NCBI GenBank assembly: GCA_023128635.1
Contig: JAGMDP010000011.1
Coordinates: forward strand, 1-33,695
Origin: Candidatus Heimdallarchaeota archaeon
GTDB lineage: Archaea > Asgardarchaeota > Heimdallarchaeia > JABLTI01
Length of the DNA stretch: 33,695 nucleotides
Reading direction: 5' to 3'
Each line of letters starts with the position of its first letter. The first letter of the stretch is position 1. Below the pieces are notes generated by a model. It was not told the origin of the DNA, searched no databases, and saw only the letters and a program-made list of their open reading frames with translations. The translations under genes and the position numbers were made by a program. Below are positions 23,288 to 30,743 of this stretch, piece by piece.

Positions 23288-24157
23288 TTAGTCCATTGGA
23301 TTTATGTTATCCCAAAATTTCTTGGGTGGATGAGTTAAATCCCAATCAACACTAGTATCATGATAAATGCAATCGCAATAAGGAGCCCCTTCTACAACAG
23401 TGTGTTTCATTGTAAGAATGAAACTCTCATTACTTCTTGTTATTGCTGCTTGAAAATCGCCATAACAACAAATGAAATATTTTATTTCTTTGTCAGGTAA
23501 ATCCATAAGAACTTCTGCCCAGGAACAATTATCCTTTCTAAAGAAAAACTTGCCATTTTTGACTTCACTTAAAAGACCATACCAACCGATTGTTACTTCT
23601 TTTTTATCCTTTTCAAAATGCTCTTTGAAAGCTTCCATTGTATCAAAGATTTTCCTATTAGGAGACAAATTATCATTGATGAATTTAGTAACATAAAACT
23701 TGTATAATTGAAAAGCTTCTTCTCGACCAATGGTTTCAGCTAAGACGTGTAAATTGTAATATTTTGGAATCAAAAATGATCGTAAATAGTTTTTATTGAG
23801 AATTTTTGCTTTTTCACTTAACCAATCATCCTTTTCTGATAATTGTAGTATCTGCAGAAAATAGTTCAAGCTGTTTTCAGCTAACTCAGGATGTTCTTTC
23901 AAAATATCAAAATCAGCTATGAGTTCATTAATGTTAAGATCTTTTTCTGTTATGATATCCTTCTTCGTTAACGACTTGAGCTTAGACTTCAAATTTTTAA
24001 TGTAGATTGTGAAATGACCCGGTTCTTTTTCCTTAATCAAACCTAATAGATAATTTAGTCTCTTAAAGGGTGATTCTTGTGCAAACTTAATTGGGTGAAA
24101 TTCCACTACTTTATCTAATAAGTTTGGAATTTCTTTCCCATATTTTTGAAATTTCAT
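23288..24157 (-). CDS. ATC-hydrolase-like protein A2 (subfamily A)
   Basis: 289 aa from the ATG at 24157; this start has TTGAGGAT at proper spacing and aligns (MKFQKYGKE) with its siblings, while a TTG at 24172 would add five residues. N-terminal helices include FKRLNYLLGLIKEKEPGHF and the GREEAFQLYKFYVTK segment. The C-terminal core has KDNCSWAEVL, FICCYGDFQA, ILTMKHTVVEGAPYCDCIYHDT and LTHPPKKFWDNI. The Gly-Asp before the last Cys is Gly-Ala here. The TGA of the upstream gene lies 19 bp before its start, with the ribosome site between them. It is the direct upstream partner of LRR protein B. Predicted soluble hydrolase of unknown substrate. Confidence 0.78.
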   Translation of the reverse strand: MKFQKYGKEIPNLLDKVVEFHPIKFAQESPFKRLNYLLGLIKEKEPGHFTIYIKNLKSKLKSLTKKDIITEKDLNINELIADFDILKEHPELAENSLNYFLQILQLSEKDDWLSEKAKILNKNYLRSFLIPKYYNLHVLAETIGREEAFQLYKFYVTKFINDNLSPNRKIFDTMEAFKEHFEKDKKEVTIGWYGLLSEVKNGKFFFRKDNCSWAEVLMDLPDKEIKYFICCYGDFQAAITRSNESFILTMKHTVVEGAPYCDCIYHDTSVDWDLTHPPKKFWDNINPMD

Positions 24158-24175
24158 TTTGTAAATCCTCAATTT

Positions 24176-25087
24176 TCATTTTTTCTTTTGCTTCTCCCGA
24201 ACTGGCCACATGTTATCAAAAAATTCCTTTGTAGGATGTTCTAGATTCCAATCAAATCTAGTATCATGTTTTACTCGAGAACAATACGGATCTCCTTGAG
24301 CGATAGTATGCTCCATTGTTAAGACAGTATTTTCGTCAGAATAAGTACTTGAGGTTTGATAATCCCCATAACAACAAATAGCATACTTTATTTCATTATC
24401 AGGTAAATCCGTTAAAGCATCAATCCATAAACAATTATCATTACGAAAAACATACTTGGCTTCTGAGAGTAAACCAATAACAATTACCCAATCCGATGGT
24501 TGATGAACTGCTTTTTTTCTTCTCTCGAAAACATCTTTAAGTGTTGTAAAACTCGAATCCGAAGTAGTTTTTTGATTTTTAAGAAATTGAGATATGTATC
24601 TCTTGAATAAACTAATGCCTTTTTCTCTTCCAATAGTTTCTGTAAGTACGAGTAAGAAATAATAACTAGGAATTAAGTAAGACCTGATATAATTGCCTTC
24701 TTTTACTTTTATTGAATCATTCATCCAATTGATATTGTTTGATACATCCAACAATTGGAAACTAAAATTCAAAGTATTTTCCAAAAGCCTTGGGTATTTG
24801 GTCACAAGTTTGGTTTCTTTGGTTGCTTTAGTTATAATGGATTTCTTATCTGCAAGAAGATCAACCTTTATTTGTTCTTGTAATTTTTCCGTTAAATTAT
24901 CAATATATTCTTGTAGTATTTCCTGTTGATTTGTATTAATGAATTCTAGTAGATAATCTAATCTCTTTAAGCATGCGAAATTGTTGTGCTTATTATTTGC
25001 TACATGCAAAGCAGTTTCGAATGGTTGTATTTTTACAAGTTGTTCCAATGCGTTTGGATTAATTTCGCCTGTTCTAATAATTTCCAT
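24176..25087 (-). CDS. ATC-hydrolase-like protein A3 (subfamily A)
   Basis: 303 aa, the longest of the paralogs. The N-terminus is MEIIRTGEINPNALEQLVK, with middle segments LKRLDYLLEFINTNQQEIL and ETIGREKGISLFKRYISQFL. The C-terminal core is NDNCLWIDAL, AICCYGDYQT, VLTMEHTIAQGDPYCSRVKHDT and LEHPTKEFFDNM, so all positions of the array's Cys-Cys-Thr-Cys-His pattern are kept. It follows TIGR04076 protein B by 8 bp, with AAGGTTAGGG before the ATG. It is closest in pattern to A2 and the protein at 26333. Soluble, predicted hydrolase fold, substrate unknown. Confidence 0.78.
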   Translation of the reverse strand: MEIIRTGEINPNALEQLVKIQPFETALHVANNKHNNFACLKRLDYLLEFINTNQQEILQEYIDNLTEKLQEQIKVDLLADKKSIITKATKETKLVTKYPRLLENTLNFSFQLLDVSNNINWMNDSIKVKEGNYIRSYLIPSYYFLLVLTETIGREKGISLFKRYISQFLKNQKTTSDSSFTTLKDVFERRKKAVHQPSDWVIVIGLLSEAKYVFRNDNCLWIDALTDLPDNEIKYAICCYGDYQTSSTYSDENTVLTMEHTIAQGDPYCSRVKHDTRFDWNLEHPTKEFFDNMWPVREKQKKK

Positions 25088-25095
25088 TTTTTTCC

Positions 25096-25428
25096 CTAAC
25101 CTTCCTTTTCTTTATTTTCTAATCTTTGTATTTTGAAACAAACAGGTCTTATGCCATCATGACAAACACCATAGAGTGTGTCTTTTCCTGTCCAGTCATC
25201 ATACCCGCCACCCAATCTTAGAACATCTACGAATTTACTGATCGAGTAGAATGCGAATTGACAAAACTTTTCTGGTTTTTCCCCCCATTTATTTACAATG
25301 AATTCATCGCCTTCTGAAAAGAAAGGGCATTTTGGTATTTTTTCTCCTGAATCTAGGATGAAATCTTCGCCAATAATATCCTTTGGTTCTAAAACCTTCA
25401 CAACTGTAATTTTTGTTTCAAATGACAT
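25096..25428 (-). CDS. TIGR04076-family small protein B
   Basis: 110 aa, second copy of the family in this operon. Shared blocks with the protein at 18858: TKITVVKVLEPKDIIGEDF, EGDEFIVNKWGEKPEKFCQF, LRLGGG and GVCHDGIRPVCFKIQRLE. It has extra cysteines (PKCPFF near the middle and PVCF at the C-terminus), a more usual pattern for the family than copy A. Function of the family is not established. It is flanked by ATC-hydrolase-like genes at 8 and 12 bp, so the protein is made together with them. AAGGTGAG stands directly before the ATG. Confidence 0.78.
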   Translation of the reverse strand: MSFETKITVVKVLEPKDIIGEDFILDSGEKIPKCPFFSEGDEFIVNKWGEKPEKFCQFAFYSISKFVDVLRLGGGYDDWTGKDTLYGVCHDGIRPVCFKIQRLENKEKEG

Positions 25429-25440
25429 TTTCTCACCTTT

Positions 25441-26313
25441 TTATTTCCATTTGTACTCAGAAAGCACTTTTTCAAAGAATTCTCTCGGAGGATGTTCTAT
25501 TTTGTCAACTATGCTTTTGTCATGAAAGACATATGCACAAAATGAGTCGCCCTTGGCAATAGTTTCCTCAAGTGTTAAAACTAAGTTTTCGTTCCACATT
25601 TCTGCAAGTGGAATGTGACAATAACAGCATTCGACATACAATAAATCCTTATCTAACTCATCAAAATTGTCTAAAGTTTGTACTTTTTCACAATTTTTAC
25701 AGATTTGTATGAAGCGACCATTCTCGATAGTACTGATTAGTCGCACTCTGCCATATGGATTATTTTCAGCCCACCGAATTGCTGTAAGACGCATATCTTC
25801 TAGATCTTTAGCAATGTTCTTTTGATTTTTATCGAATTTTTCTACATAATTTCTTATCATCTTCTTGTACAATTCAATTGTATTTTCTTTTCCAATTATT
25901 TCCACAAGCGAATTCAAATAAGTATAATAGAGATCATTTGCTGACTGCATGAAATTCCTTGCAGGTATCTTGATATCTTTGTTCTGCCAATACTCAACAT
26001 CAGTAATCCCTTGCGTATCGATGAAGATATTCAAGTGACTTAGAACAAGTTCTTGATTTTCAAGAAGAAGATTGCTTTGCGCTATTCTTTCAATTACTTT
26101 CTCTGATTTATCAGAAAAGTAATCTTTCTTAGGTATATTCTCAATTTTAGCAGTAACTTTCTCAATTAATTCTTCATAGATTTCAGGTTTGTTCTCTTTG
26201 ATAAATCCGTAAATATTTGTTAGCTGTTTGAATAGGTTGCTTTCAGCAAAGCTGAATGGGTTGTAATTTATTTCCAAATTTTCTACTTCTTTTCCATACT
26301 GTTCAAATTCCAA
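25441..26313 (-). CDS. ATC-hydrolase-like protein A4, divergent (subfamily A)
   Basis: 290 aa from a TTG start, supported by GAGGGAT upstream and by alignment of MEFEQYGKEVENLE with its siblings. The helical N-terminus and the KENTIELYKKMIRNYVEKF segment follow the family. The core differs from all others: QICKNCEKVQTL has a CxxC, the Gly-Asp after the second Cys is replaced (VECCYCHIPLAE), and the His-Asp-Thr is His-Asp-Lys (CAYVFHDKS). LTLEETIAKGDSFC and IEHPPREFFEKV remain. The extra Cys and His suggest a metal site or loss of the original activity. Operon gaps are 12 and 19 bp. Confidence 0.72.
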   Translation of the reverse strand: MEFEQYGKEVENLEINYNPFSFAESNLFKQLTNIYGFIKENKPEIYEELIEKVTAKIENIPKKDYFSDKSEKVIERIAQSNLLLENQELVLSHLNIFIDTQGITDVEYWQNKDIKIPARNFMQSANDLYYTYLNSLVEIIGKENTIELYKKMIRNYVEKFDKNQKNIAKDLEDMRLTAIRWAENNPYGRVRLISTIENGRFIQICKNCEKVQTLDNFDELDKDLLYVECCYCHIPLAEMWNENLVLTLEETIAKGDSFCAYVFHDKSIVDKIEHPPREFFEKVLSEYKWK

Positions 26314-26332
26314 TAGTAATCCCTCTTAAACT

Positions 26333-27220
26333 TCAATCTTTTTTCTTCTGCCATTCATGTAATGGCCAAATCCCATCCCAGAATTCCTTGGGAGGATGTG
26401 TTAAATCCCAGTCAATCCTGGTATCATGAACTATGCAGCTACAATAAGGATCTCCTCTTGCCACCGTTTGTCCCATAGTTAAAACGAAATGCGGATTCCA
26501 GTGGATCTTTGTTCCCTCATAATCACCGTAACATGCAGCAAGGTATCTAAACTCACTATCTGGTAAATCACTAATTGCATCAGCCCATATACAAGAATCT
26601 CTTCGATAGAAATACTTGCCATTCTCTGCTATTCCTTCAATCCGAACCCAACCTTTTGAAGCTCTCCGATCCTCTAACCCATCATCTCTTAATTCTTCAA
26701 CGGTTTCATATTTGCTACTGTATTCAGAACTAGTGTGTATTGCGTATTCTGTTCGGTAAATTTTGTAAAATTTAATTGCTTCTTCTCGTCCAATTACTTC
26801 TGATAAGATAGATGCATTTTGATATCTTGTAACTAAGAAAGATTGTAAGTAATTTCCCTGTAGTACTTTGATTTTTTCTTTCACCCAATCAGCATCTTCG
26901 GGCACATCTAGTAATAACAAGACATAATTCAAGATATCAATTGCCAATTCCTTGTATTTTTGTAGATACTCTAAATTCTCAAGTGATTTTGTTATGTCAT
27001 ATTTTCGCTCAGCACAGTAATCCTTCTTAGATAATTCTGCATATTTCTTCTGAAGCTTTTTGATAAATGAATCAAAATCTTTGGGTCTTTTCTTCTCGAA
27101 AAAACCGATGATATAATTCATTCGAGCAAGAGATGCTCTTTGAGCTATATCCAAAGGTTGTATTTCTTCTAATTCATTTATTGCTTCAGGAGCATAAATT
27201 CCAAATTTCTCAAATTTCAT
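26333..27220 (-). CDS. ATC-hydrolase-like protein A5 (subfamily A)
   Basis: 295 aa. It begins MKFEKFGIYAPEAINELEE; the middle has LARMNYIIGFFEKKRPKDF and EVIGREEAIKFYKIYRTEY. The core is complete: RRDSCIWADAI, LAACYGDYEG, VLTMGQTVARGDPYCSCIVH, RIDWDLTHPPKEFWDGI. Here the second Cys stands alone (ACYGD rather than CCYGD), showing that only the Cys next to Tyr-Gly-Asp is invariant. AAGGATT precedes the ATG. The gap to the annotated stop of the upstream paralog is 75 bp, but it shrinks to 3 bp if that gene's amber codon is read through. Confidence 0.78.
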   Translation of the reverse strand: MKFEKFGIYAPEAINELEEIQPLDIAQRASLARMNYIIGFFEKKRPKDFDSFIKKLQKKYAELSKKDYCAERKYDITKSLENLEYLQKYKELAIDILNYVLLLLDVPEDADWVKEKIKVLQGNYLQSFLVTRYQNASILSEVIGREEAIKFYKIYRTEYAIHTSSEYSSKYETVEELRDDGLEDRRASKGWVRIEGIAENGKYFYRRDSCIWADAISDLPDSEFRYLAACYGDYEGTKIHWNPHFVLTMGQTVARGDPYCSCIVHDTRIDWDLTHPPKEFWDGIWPLHEWQKKKD

Positions 27221-27223
27221 TGT

Positions 27224-27295
27224 TTAATCCTTCTTTCCAATTTTACTGGTGAATTCTATAGATGGCATATCCGGTTCGTTATGAACTCTCGAATC
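27224..27295 (-). pseudogene. In-frame conserved C-terminal tail beyond an amber codon
   Basis: Directly after the TAG at 27296-27298 the frame continues with D-S-R-V-H-N-E-P-D-M-P-S-I-E-F-T, then SKIGKKD and a TAA at 27224-27226. This aligns with the tails of the sibling proteins (for example DTRVHDNPKQPSLDYTRKIG of the protein at 28094). The TAG occupies the codon that is Trp in all other subfamily B members. With the tail included the protein would be about 283 residues, equal to its siblings. Confidence 0.85.
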
Positions 27296-28075
27296 CTAAT
27301 ACATTTCATCACAAAAATCAACATGATGCAGTGTCTGTGATCTTCTCACTCTGATAATCCTCCCTTCATTGAAAACTGGAAGGTCTGCTACGTAACAAGA
27401 AGCATAATAAGCAATATCAGGATCATTGAAATCCTTCAAAACTTCATGAGCAAAACAACTATCAAACCTGAAAAGAGTCATGTGTTCATCTAATTCACAA
27501 GATGCGAAATCAGCCATGCCATATTCGCACCAACTTTTGATAGCTCTTTCACAGTATTTCCTGTTAGTGATATCCTCTTCTTCTGGTTTTTTCTTACTTA
27601 CTTCTCTAATTATCCGATTGACAATTTCTGTATAGAGTTTTACTCCTTCTTCTTTTCCGAGTAGCTCTGCAAAGGATTTCACTCGATGATAGGCTATTCT
27701 TCTGAAAGCCATTGAGTGATTGTATCCATATACTAGGTATTTCTCAGGATCGTCTGGTTTCTTCTTCATTGGATTTGCATGTGCTAGAATAAACTCTCTA
27801 GTTAATTTTCTGAGTTTTGGATGTTCATCAAGATACTCAAATTTCTTTTCTATTGTTGGAAAGTCATAGTAACCTTCTTTTTTCTTTATTGTTTTTATTG
27901 CGTTCTCAACTCTCTTGATTAAATGCTGAACATATTTTTCAACAAATTCCGGTTTGAGTTCTGCAAGATATTTTAGTACAGAATTCATACTACCCATTTG
28001 ACCTTGAATCCAGTTAACTGGATCTACTTCGGTTTCTGCTTTTGGATTATAACATTTGTGATTTTTCATTTTCAT
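27296..28075 (-). CDS. ATC-hydrolase-like protein B1, amber-truncated (subfamily B)
   Basis: 259 aa to the TAG, starting at the ATG at 28075, which follows GGTG and aligns MKMKNHKCYNPKAE with its siblings; an ATG four codons earlier (28087) is possible. Core residues: FRFDSCFAHEVL, YYASCYVADL (the family Gly-Asp is Ala-Asp here) and VRRSQTLHHVDFCDEMY, then the stop. The missing tail, which holds the conserved His and the PS-L-x-F motif, is encoded in frame just downstream. The gene is either a recent nonsense allele, a sequencing or assembly error, or read through. Residues before the stop are well conserved, so the inactivation, if real, is recent. Confidence 0.75.
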   Translation of the reverse strand: MKMKNHKCYNPKAETEVDPVNWIQGQMGSMNSVLKYLAELKPEFVEKYVQHLIKRVENAIKTIKKKEGYYDFPTIEKKFEYLDEHPKLRKLTREFILAHANPMKKKPDDPEKYLVYGYNHSMAFRRIAYHRVKSFAELLGKEEGVKLYTEIVNRIIREVSKKKPEEEDITNRKYCERAIKSWCEYGMADFASCELDEHMTLFRFDSCFAHEVLKDFNDPDIAYYASCYVADLPVFNEGRIIRVRRSQTLHHVDFCDEMY

Positions 28076-28093
28076 TTTTTTCACCATTTTATC

Positions 28094-28948
28094 TTACTTT
28101 TTTTCTTCCCCAATTTTTCTTGTATAATCAAGAGATGGTTGTTTTGGATTATCGTGAACTCTAGTATCCCAGTATAATTCATCACAGAAATCTTCATGAT
28201 GTAAAGTTTGGGTTCTTCTCAAGTAAATATACTCACCCTCATTCCATTCATCTATATCTCCAATGAAACAAGACGCAATGTACGCAATATCTGGATCATT
28301 GTGATGTTTAAGTGCTTCATGGGTGACGCACTTGTCAAAACGATAGATTACTTTGCTTTCATCATACAAATGGAATGTAAAATCTCCCGCTCCTGTTTTA
28401 CACCACCATTTGACAGCTCTCTCACCTCGAGACTTCACTGTATCCTTTTCATTGATTTCTTGTTTACTTTTCATCTCTTTAACAATAAGTTCGAGAATAT
28501 CTGTATAGAGTTTTATTCCTTCCTCTTTTCCGAGTACATCCTCAAAAGCTTTAACTCTGTAATAATTCATTCCTTCCATAGCCATAGCTCGATTTAGATT
28601 AGTAAATTCAGCTTTCTTAGATTGAATTTTGGTATCTTTAGGAATTACTAACTTCATTGCCATGTAGCGAATAACTAAATTGGTCAGAAGATTTCCTTGC
28701 TTAAGATGAATCAGGCTTTCTTCCATTGTTTTCAATTTAACTGACTTCGTATCAACGGTATAGTCGTTAACTTCACTGAGTAATCTCTTAATCAAAGCTT
28801 CGACGTAATCAGGAGCTAGTCCATTTCGTAATTCCACTATGTGTTTTATTATATCATCTGTTCTCTTTATTGCATCCCTAATTTTATCAGCTGGATTTAA
28901 CTCCAGGATTGCATCTGCATTATAACATTTGTAGTATTCTTCTTTCAT
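28094..28948 (-). CDS. ATC-hydrolase-like protein B2 (subfamily B)
   Basis: 284 aa. The N-terminus is MKEEYYKCYNADAILELNPA and the middle has EDVLGKEEGIKLYTDILELI. The C-terminal core is YRFDKCVTHEAL, IASCFIGDID, LRRTQTLHHEDFCDELYW and RVHDNPKQPSLDYTRKIG. Relative to subfamily A, a His follows the first Cys by three residues (CxxHE), the Thr segment is RRTQTLHH, and the last Cys is in FCDE. These features still follow the ATC-hydrolase Cys/Cys-GD/Thr/Cys order. AAGGTG precedes the ATG. The gene is 3 bp after the first gene of the operon and 18 bp before the amber-containing sibling. Confidence 0.77.
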   Translation of the reverse strand: MKEEYYKCYNADAILELNPADKIRDAIKRTDDIIKHIVELRNGLAPDYVEALIKRLLSEVNDYTVDTKSVKLKTMEESLIHLKQGNLLTNLVIRYMAMKLVIPKDTKIQSKKAEFTNLNRAMAMEGMNYYRVKAFEDVLGKEEGIKLYTDILELIVKEMKSKQEINEKDTVKSRGERAVKWWCKTGAGDFTFHLYDESKVIYRFDKCVTHEALKHHNDPDIAYIASCFIGDIDEWNEGEYIYLRRTQTLHHEDFCDELYWDTRVHDNPKQPSLDYTRKIGEEKK

Positions 28949-28951
28949 AAT

Positions 28952-29842
28952 TTACACCTTCCCTTGATATTCTTTGACAATCTTTTCTGGTTCTTCTTTC
29001 CCTAATTTTCGCATGAATTCTAATGGAGGTTGTTTTGCATCAGGATGGACTTCATTATTCCAAAAGAACTCGTCACAGAACTCACCTAAGTGAAGAACTT
29101 GACTCCTTCTCCTTCGTCGGATTTTTGTTGACCTTTCATCTTCAACATCTCCTACATAACAGTAAGACAAGTAGGTCAATTCGGGATCATTGAGATACTT
29201 CAAAACTTCATGAACGCCGCACGAATCAAATTTAACTAATACTTTATGCTCATCAAATTTCACTACTGTAAAATCCATCAAAGTGTTATCTGGTGTTTCA
29301 CTCCCATATTTCTTCCAACCTTCAGCCACTTCTTTTACAGGTTTTCCTTCTTCACTATTCTCTAAACCATAATCAGCAAGTTTAACAGCTATTTTTTTCC
29401 AAAAAGTAATACCTTCTTCACGACCTAACACATCTACAAAAGACTTAGTTCGAAAGTATCGCCACAACAAATATGCTTTAAGCCAATCAAGAAGAAGCAA
29501 CTCATATTTACCTCGATCTGGATGATACTCTTTTGTTGGATTCATATGTTTACAAATTACTTGTATAATTAGCTCAGGAATATCATTATATTCTTTGAGG
29601 ATCGTTAAGTCTTTCTTTAGCGAATCCAAATCAAATATCTCTAAATTGTATTGATACTCATTAGCTTCATCCTGCAAATTCTTCTTCAGAGCTAACGCAT
29701 AATCTTCTCTGATCTTAGGATTAATTTCCTCAACAAATTCCATTACCAAGTTTGTTCCAAATAATGCCACTTTTATTATGTCTAGTGGACTTTCTTCATA
29801 AGTTGCTTTTGTATTATGATTTCTATAAGTTTCAATTTCCAT
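28952..29842 (-). CDS. ATC-hydrolase-like protein B3 (subfamily B, first gene of operon)
   Basis: 296 aa. It starts MEIETYRNHNTKATYEESPL; the middle has VDVLGREEGITFWKKIAVKL. The core is VKFDSCGVHEVL, LSYCYVGDVE, RRRRRSQVLHLGEFCDEFFW and EVHPDAKQPPLEFMRKLG. The run of five arginines before SQ is peculiar to this copy. It is the first gene behind the operator-rich promoter, with a leader of some 60 nt if the TATA at 29935-29947 is used, and GAAGGGAAG before the ATG. The C-terminus is longer than in its siblings (ends EKIVKEYQGKV). Predicted cytosolic hydrolase-like protein of unknown substrate. Confidence 0.77.
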   Translation of the reverse strand: MEIETYRNHNTKATYEESPLDIIKVALFGTNLVMEFVEEINPKIREDYALALKKNLQDEANEYQYNLEIFDLDSLKKDLTILKEYNDIPELIIQVICKHMNPTKEYHPDRGKYELLLLDWLKAYLLWRYFRTKSFVDVLGREEGITFWKKIAVKLADYGLENSEEGKPVKEVAEGWKKYGSETPDNTLMDFTVVKFDEHKVLVKFDSCGVHEVLKYLNDPELTYLSYCYVGDVEDERSTKIRRRRRSQVLHLGEFCDEFFWNNEVHPDAKQPPLEFMRKLGKEEPEKIVKEYQGKV

Positions 29843-29871
29843 AGTCTTCCCTTCAAATCCACAAATAACAA

Positions 29872-29936
29872 GGTCACCAATGACTAAGTATGTCCATTAG
29901 TGACATTAAATGTCCTTAAATGACATCAATGGACAA
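29872..29936. promoter_or_regulatory. Cluster of overlapping TGTC/GACA inverted repeats
   Basis: Sites seen: GTCA-CCAA-TGAC (29873-29884); TGTC-N7-GACA at 29891-29905 and again at 29911-29925; a perfect 13-bp palindrome GACATTAAATGTC (29902-29914) between them; and GACATCAATGGACA (29922-29935) closing the cluster. TGTCCATT (29891-29898) and AATGGACA (29928-29935) also mirror each other across the whole. The cluster lies between the divergent operon and regulator starts and would cover the leftward transcription start. Confidence 0.65.
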
Positions 29937-29947
29937 TATTATATATT
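29935..29947. promoter_or_regulatory. TATA box of the array's divergent promoter
   Basis: AATATTATATATT is nearly symmetrical and may drive both the leftward operon and the rightward regulator. Leftward transcription would start inside the operator cluster, rightward near 29970. Confidence 0.5.
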
Positions 29948-30023
29948 AGTTTTCCCTTTAGTCTAGGTAGAGAGTCAGTAGATTTAATTGGAAGAGAAGA
30001 AGAACAAGTAGTGTGTATTTTCC

Positions 30024-30683
30024 ATGGCAAAAAAAGATGACAATAAATTCAAAGATTACTTAGATTATGAACCATCAATTATCAAATTTTTAGACGGTGA
30101 GCAAACTAAGCTTGCAGAGAAACATATCATAATAATCAAAGCACTGCGAATCAACAAGAATATGACCGCTAAAGAAATACATGATCTCTACATAGATGAA
30201 GAAACGAAGAAGCATAGGTATACTATCAAAACTATTTATCGCTATCTTGAGAAACTCGAGGAAGCTGATCTGGTCAAAATATCTGGTCATCGAATTATTG
30301 AAGGAAAGAGATTATCTGAACAGCTTTACACAAGAACAGGTAATATTTTCTTCAAAGCAAAGAAAGAAGAAGTTTATCCCGATGTAAAAGAGAAGAAGAA
30401 AGGATTTCACAAGAAGCTACACACAGTACTCCAAGAGATTAATGACTCCCCTGTGATTGAGTTTCAAGATTTTGATAAACTACTTTCGCAGAAGTCAGAT
30501 TTTGAACAGGAATTCAACAAATCTGTTGTAGAAAAAATCTCAAAGAATAAGGCATTAACTAATTTGTACAGCGAAATGGATATTGATGAAGTCAATTATA
30601 TCAATGATCTTATTTCATTATTGCTTGTTATTATTAAGAAACCTGAATTGATTAAGAAAATTCAGAAAATTTACAAAGACTAA
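30024..30683 (+). CDS. Winged-helix regulator of the ATC/LRR array
   Basis: 219 aa. The HTH lies at about 32-90: HIIIIKALRINKNMTAKEIH, then TIKTIYRYLEKLEEADLVKI (recognition helix region). A wing follows, HRIIEGKRLSEQLYTRTGNIFF, the same layout as the regulator at 8632. The C-terminal half is charged and helical and ends with a hydrophobic helix pair (YINDLISLLLVIIKKPELI) that could dimerise or bind a ligand. It is divergent from the 12-gene operon across a 181-bp region packed with inverted repeats, so it is the probable local regulator. Repressor or activator cannot be decided, though operators over the leftward start favour repression. A ninth ATC-hydrolase-like gene follows 60 bp downstream on the same strand. 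Confidence 0.8.
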   Translation: MAKKDDNKFKDYLDYEPSIIKFLDGEQTKLAEKHIIIIKALRINKNMTAKEIHDLYIDEETKKHRYTIKTIYRYLEKLEEADLVKISGHRIIEGKRLSEQLYTRTGNIFFKAKKEEVYPDVKEKKKGFHKKLHTVLQEINDSPVIEFQDFDKLLSQKSDFEQEFNKSVVEKISKNKALTNLYSEMDIDEVNYINDLISLLLVIIKKPELIKKIQKIYKD

Positions 30684-30743
30684 TTTTGCTCTTTTTCCAA
30701 GATTCTTGCTTATCCTTTTTAGGAAAAAAGTTGTTTAGAATAT

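Noticed and set aside
27296..27298. Genome-wide TAG recoding (pyrrolysine-type) as the general explanation of the amber codon
   Set aside because: TAG ends other genes here in the ordinary way (4171, 14237, 4239), and Pyl normally sits at active sites, not at a Trp position; kept only as a possibility to test.
28208..28597. Plus-strand reading frame of 129 codons antisense to the gene at 28094
   Set aside because: Low-complexity Phe/Ile/Ser translation typical of the opposite strand of Lys/Glu-rich helices.
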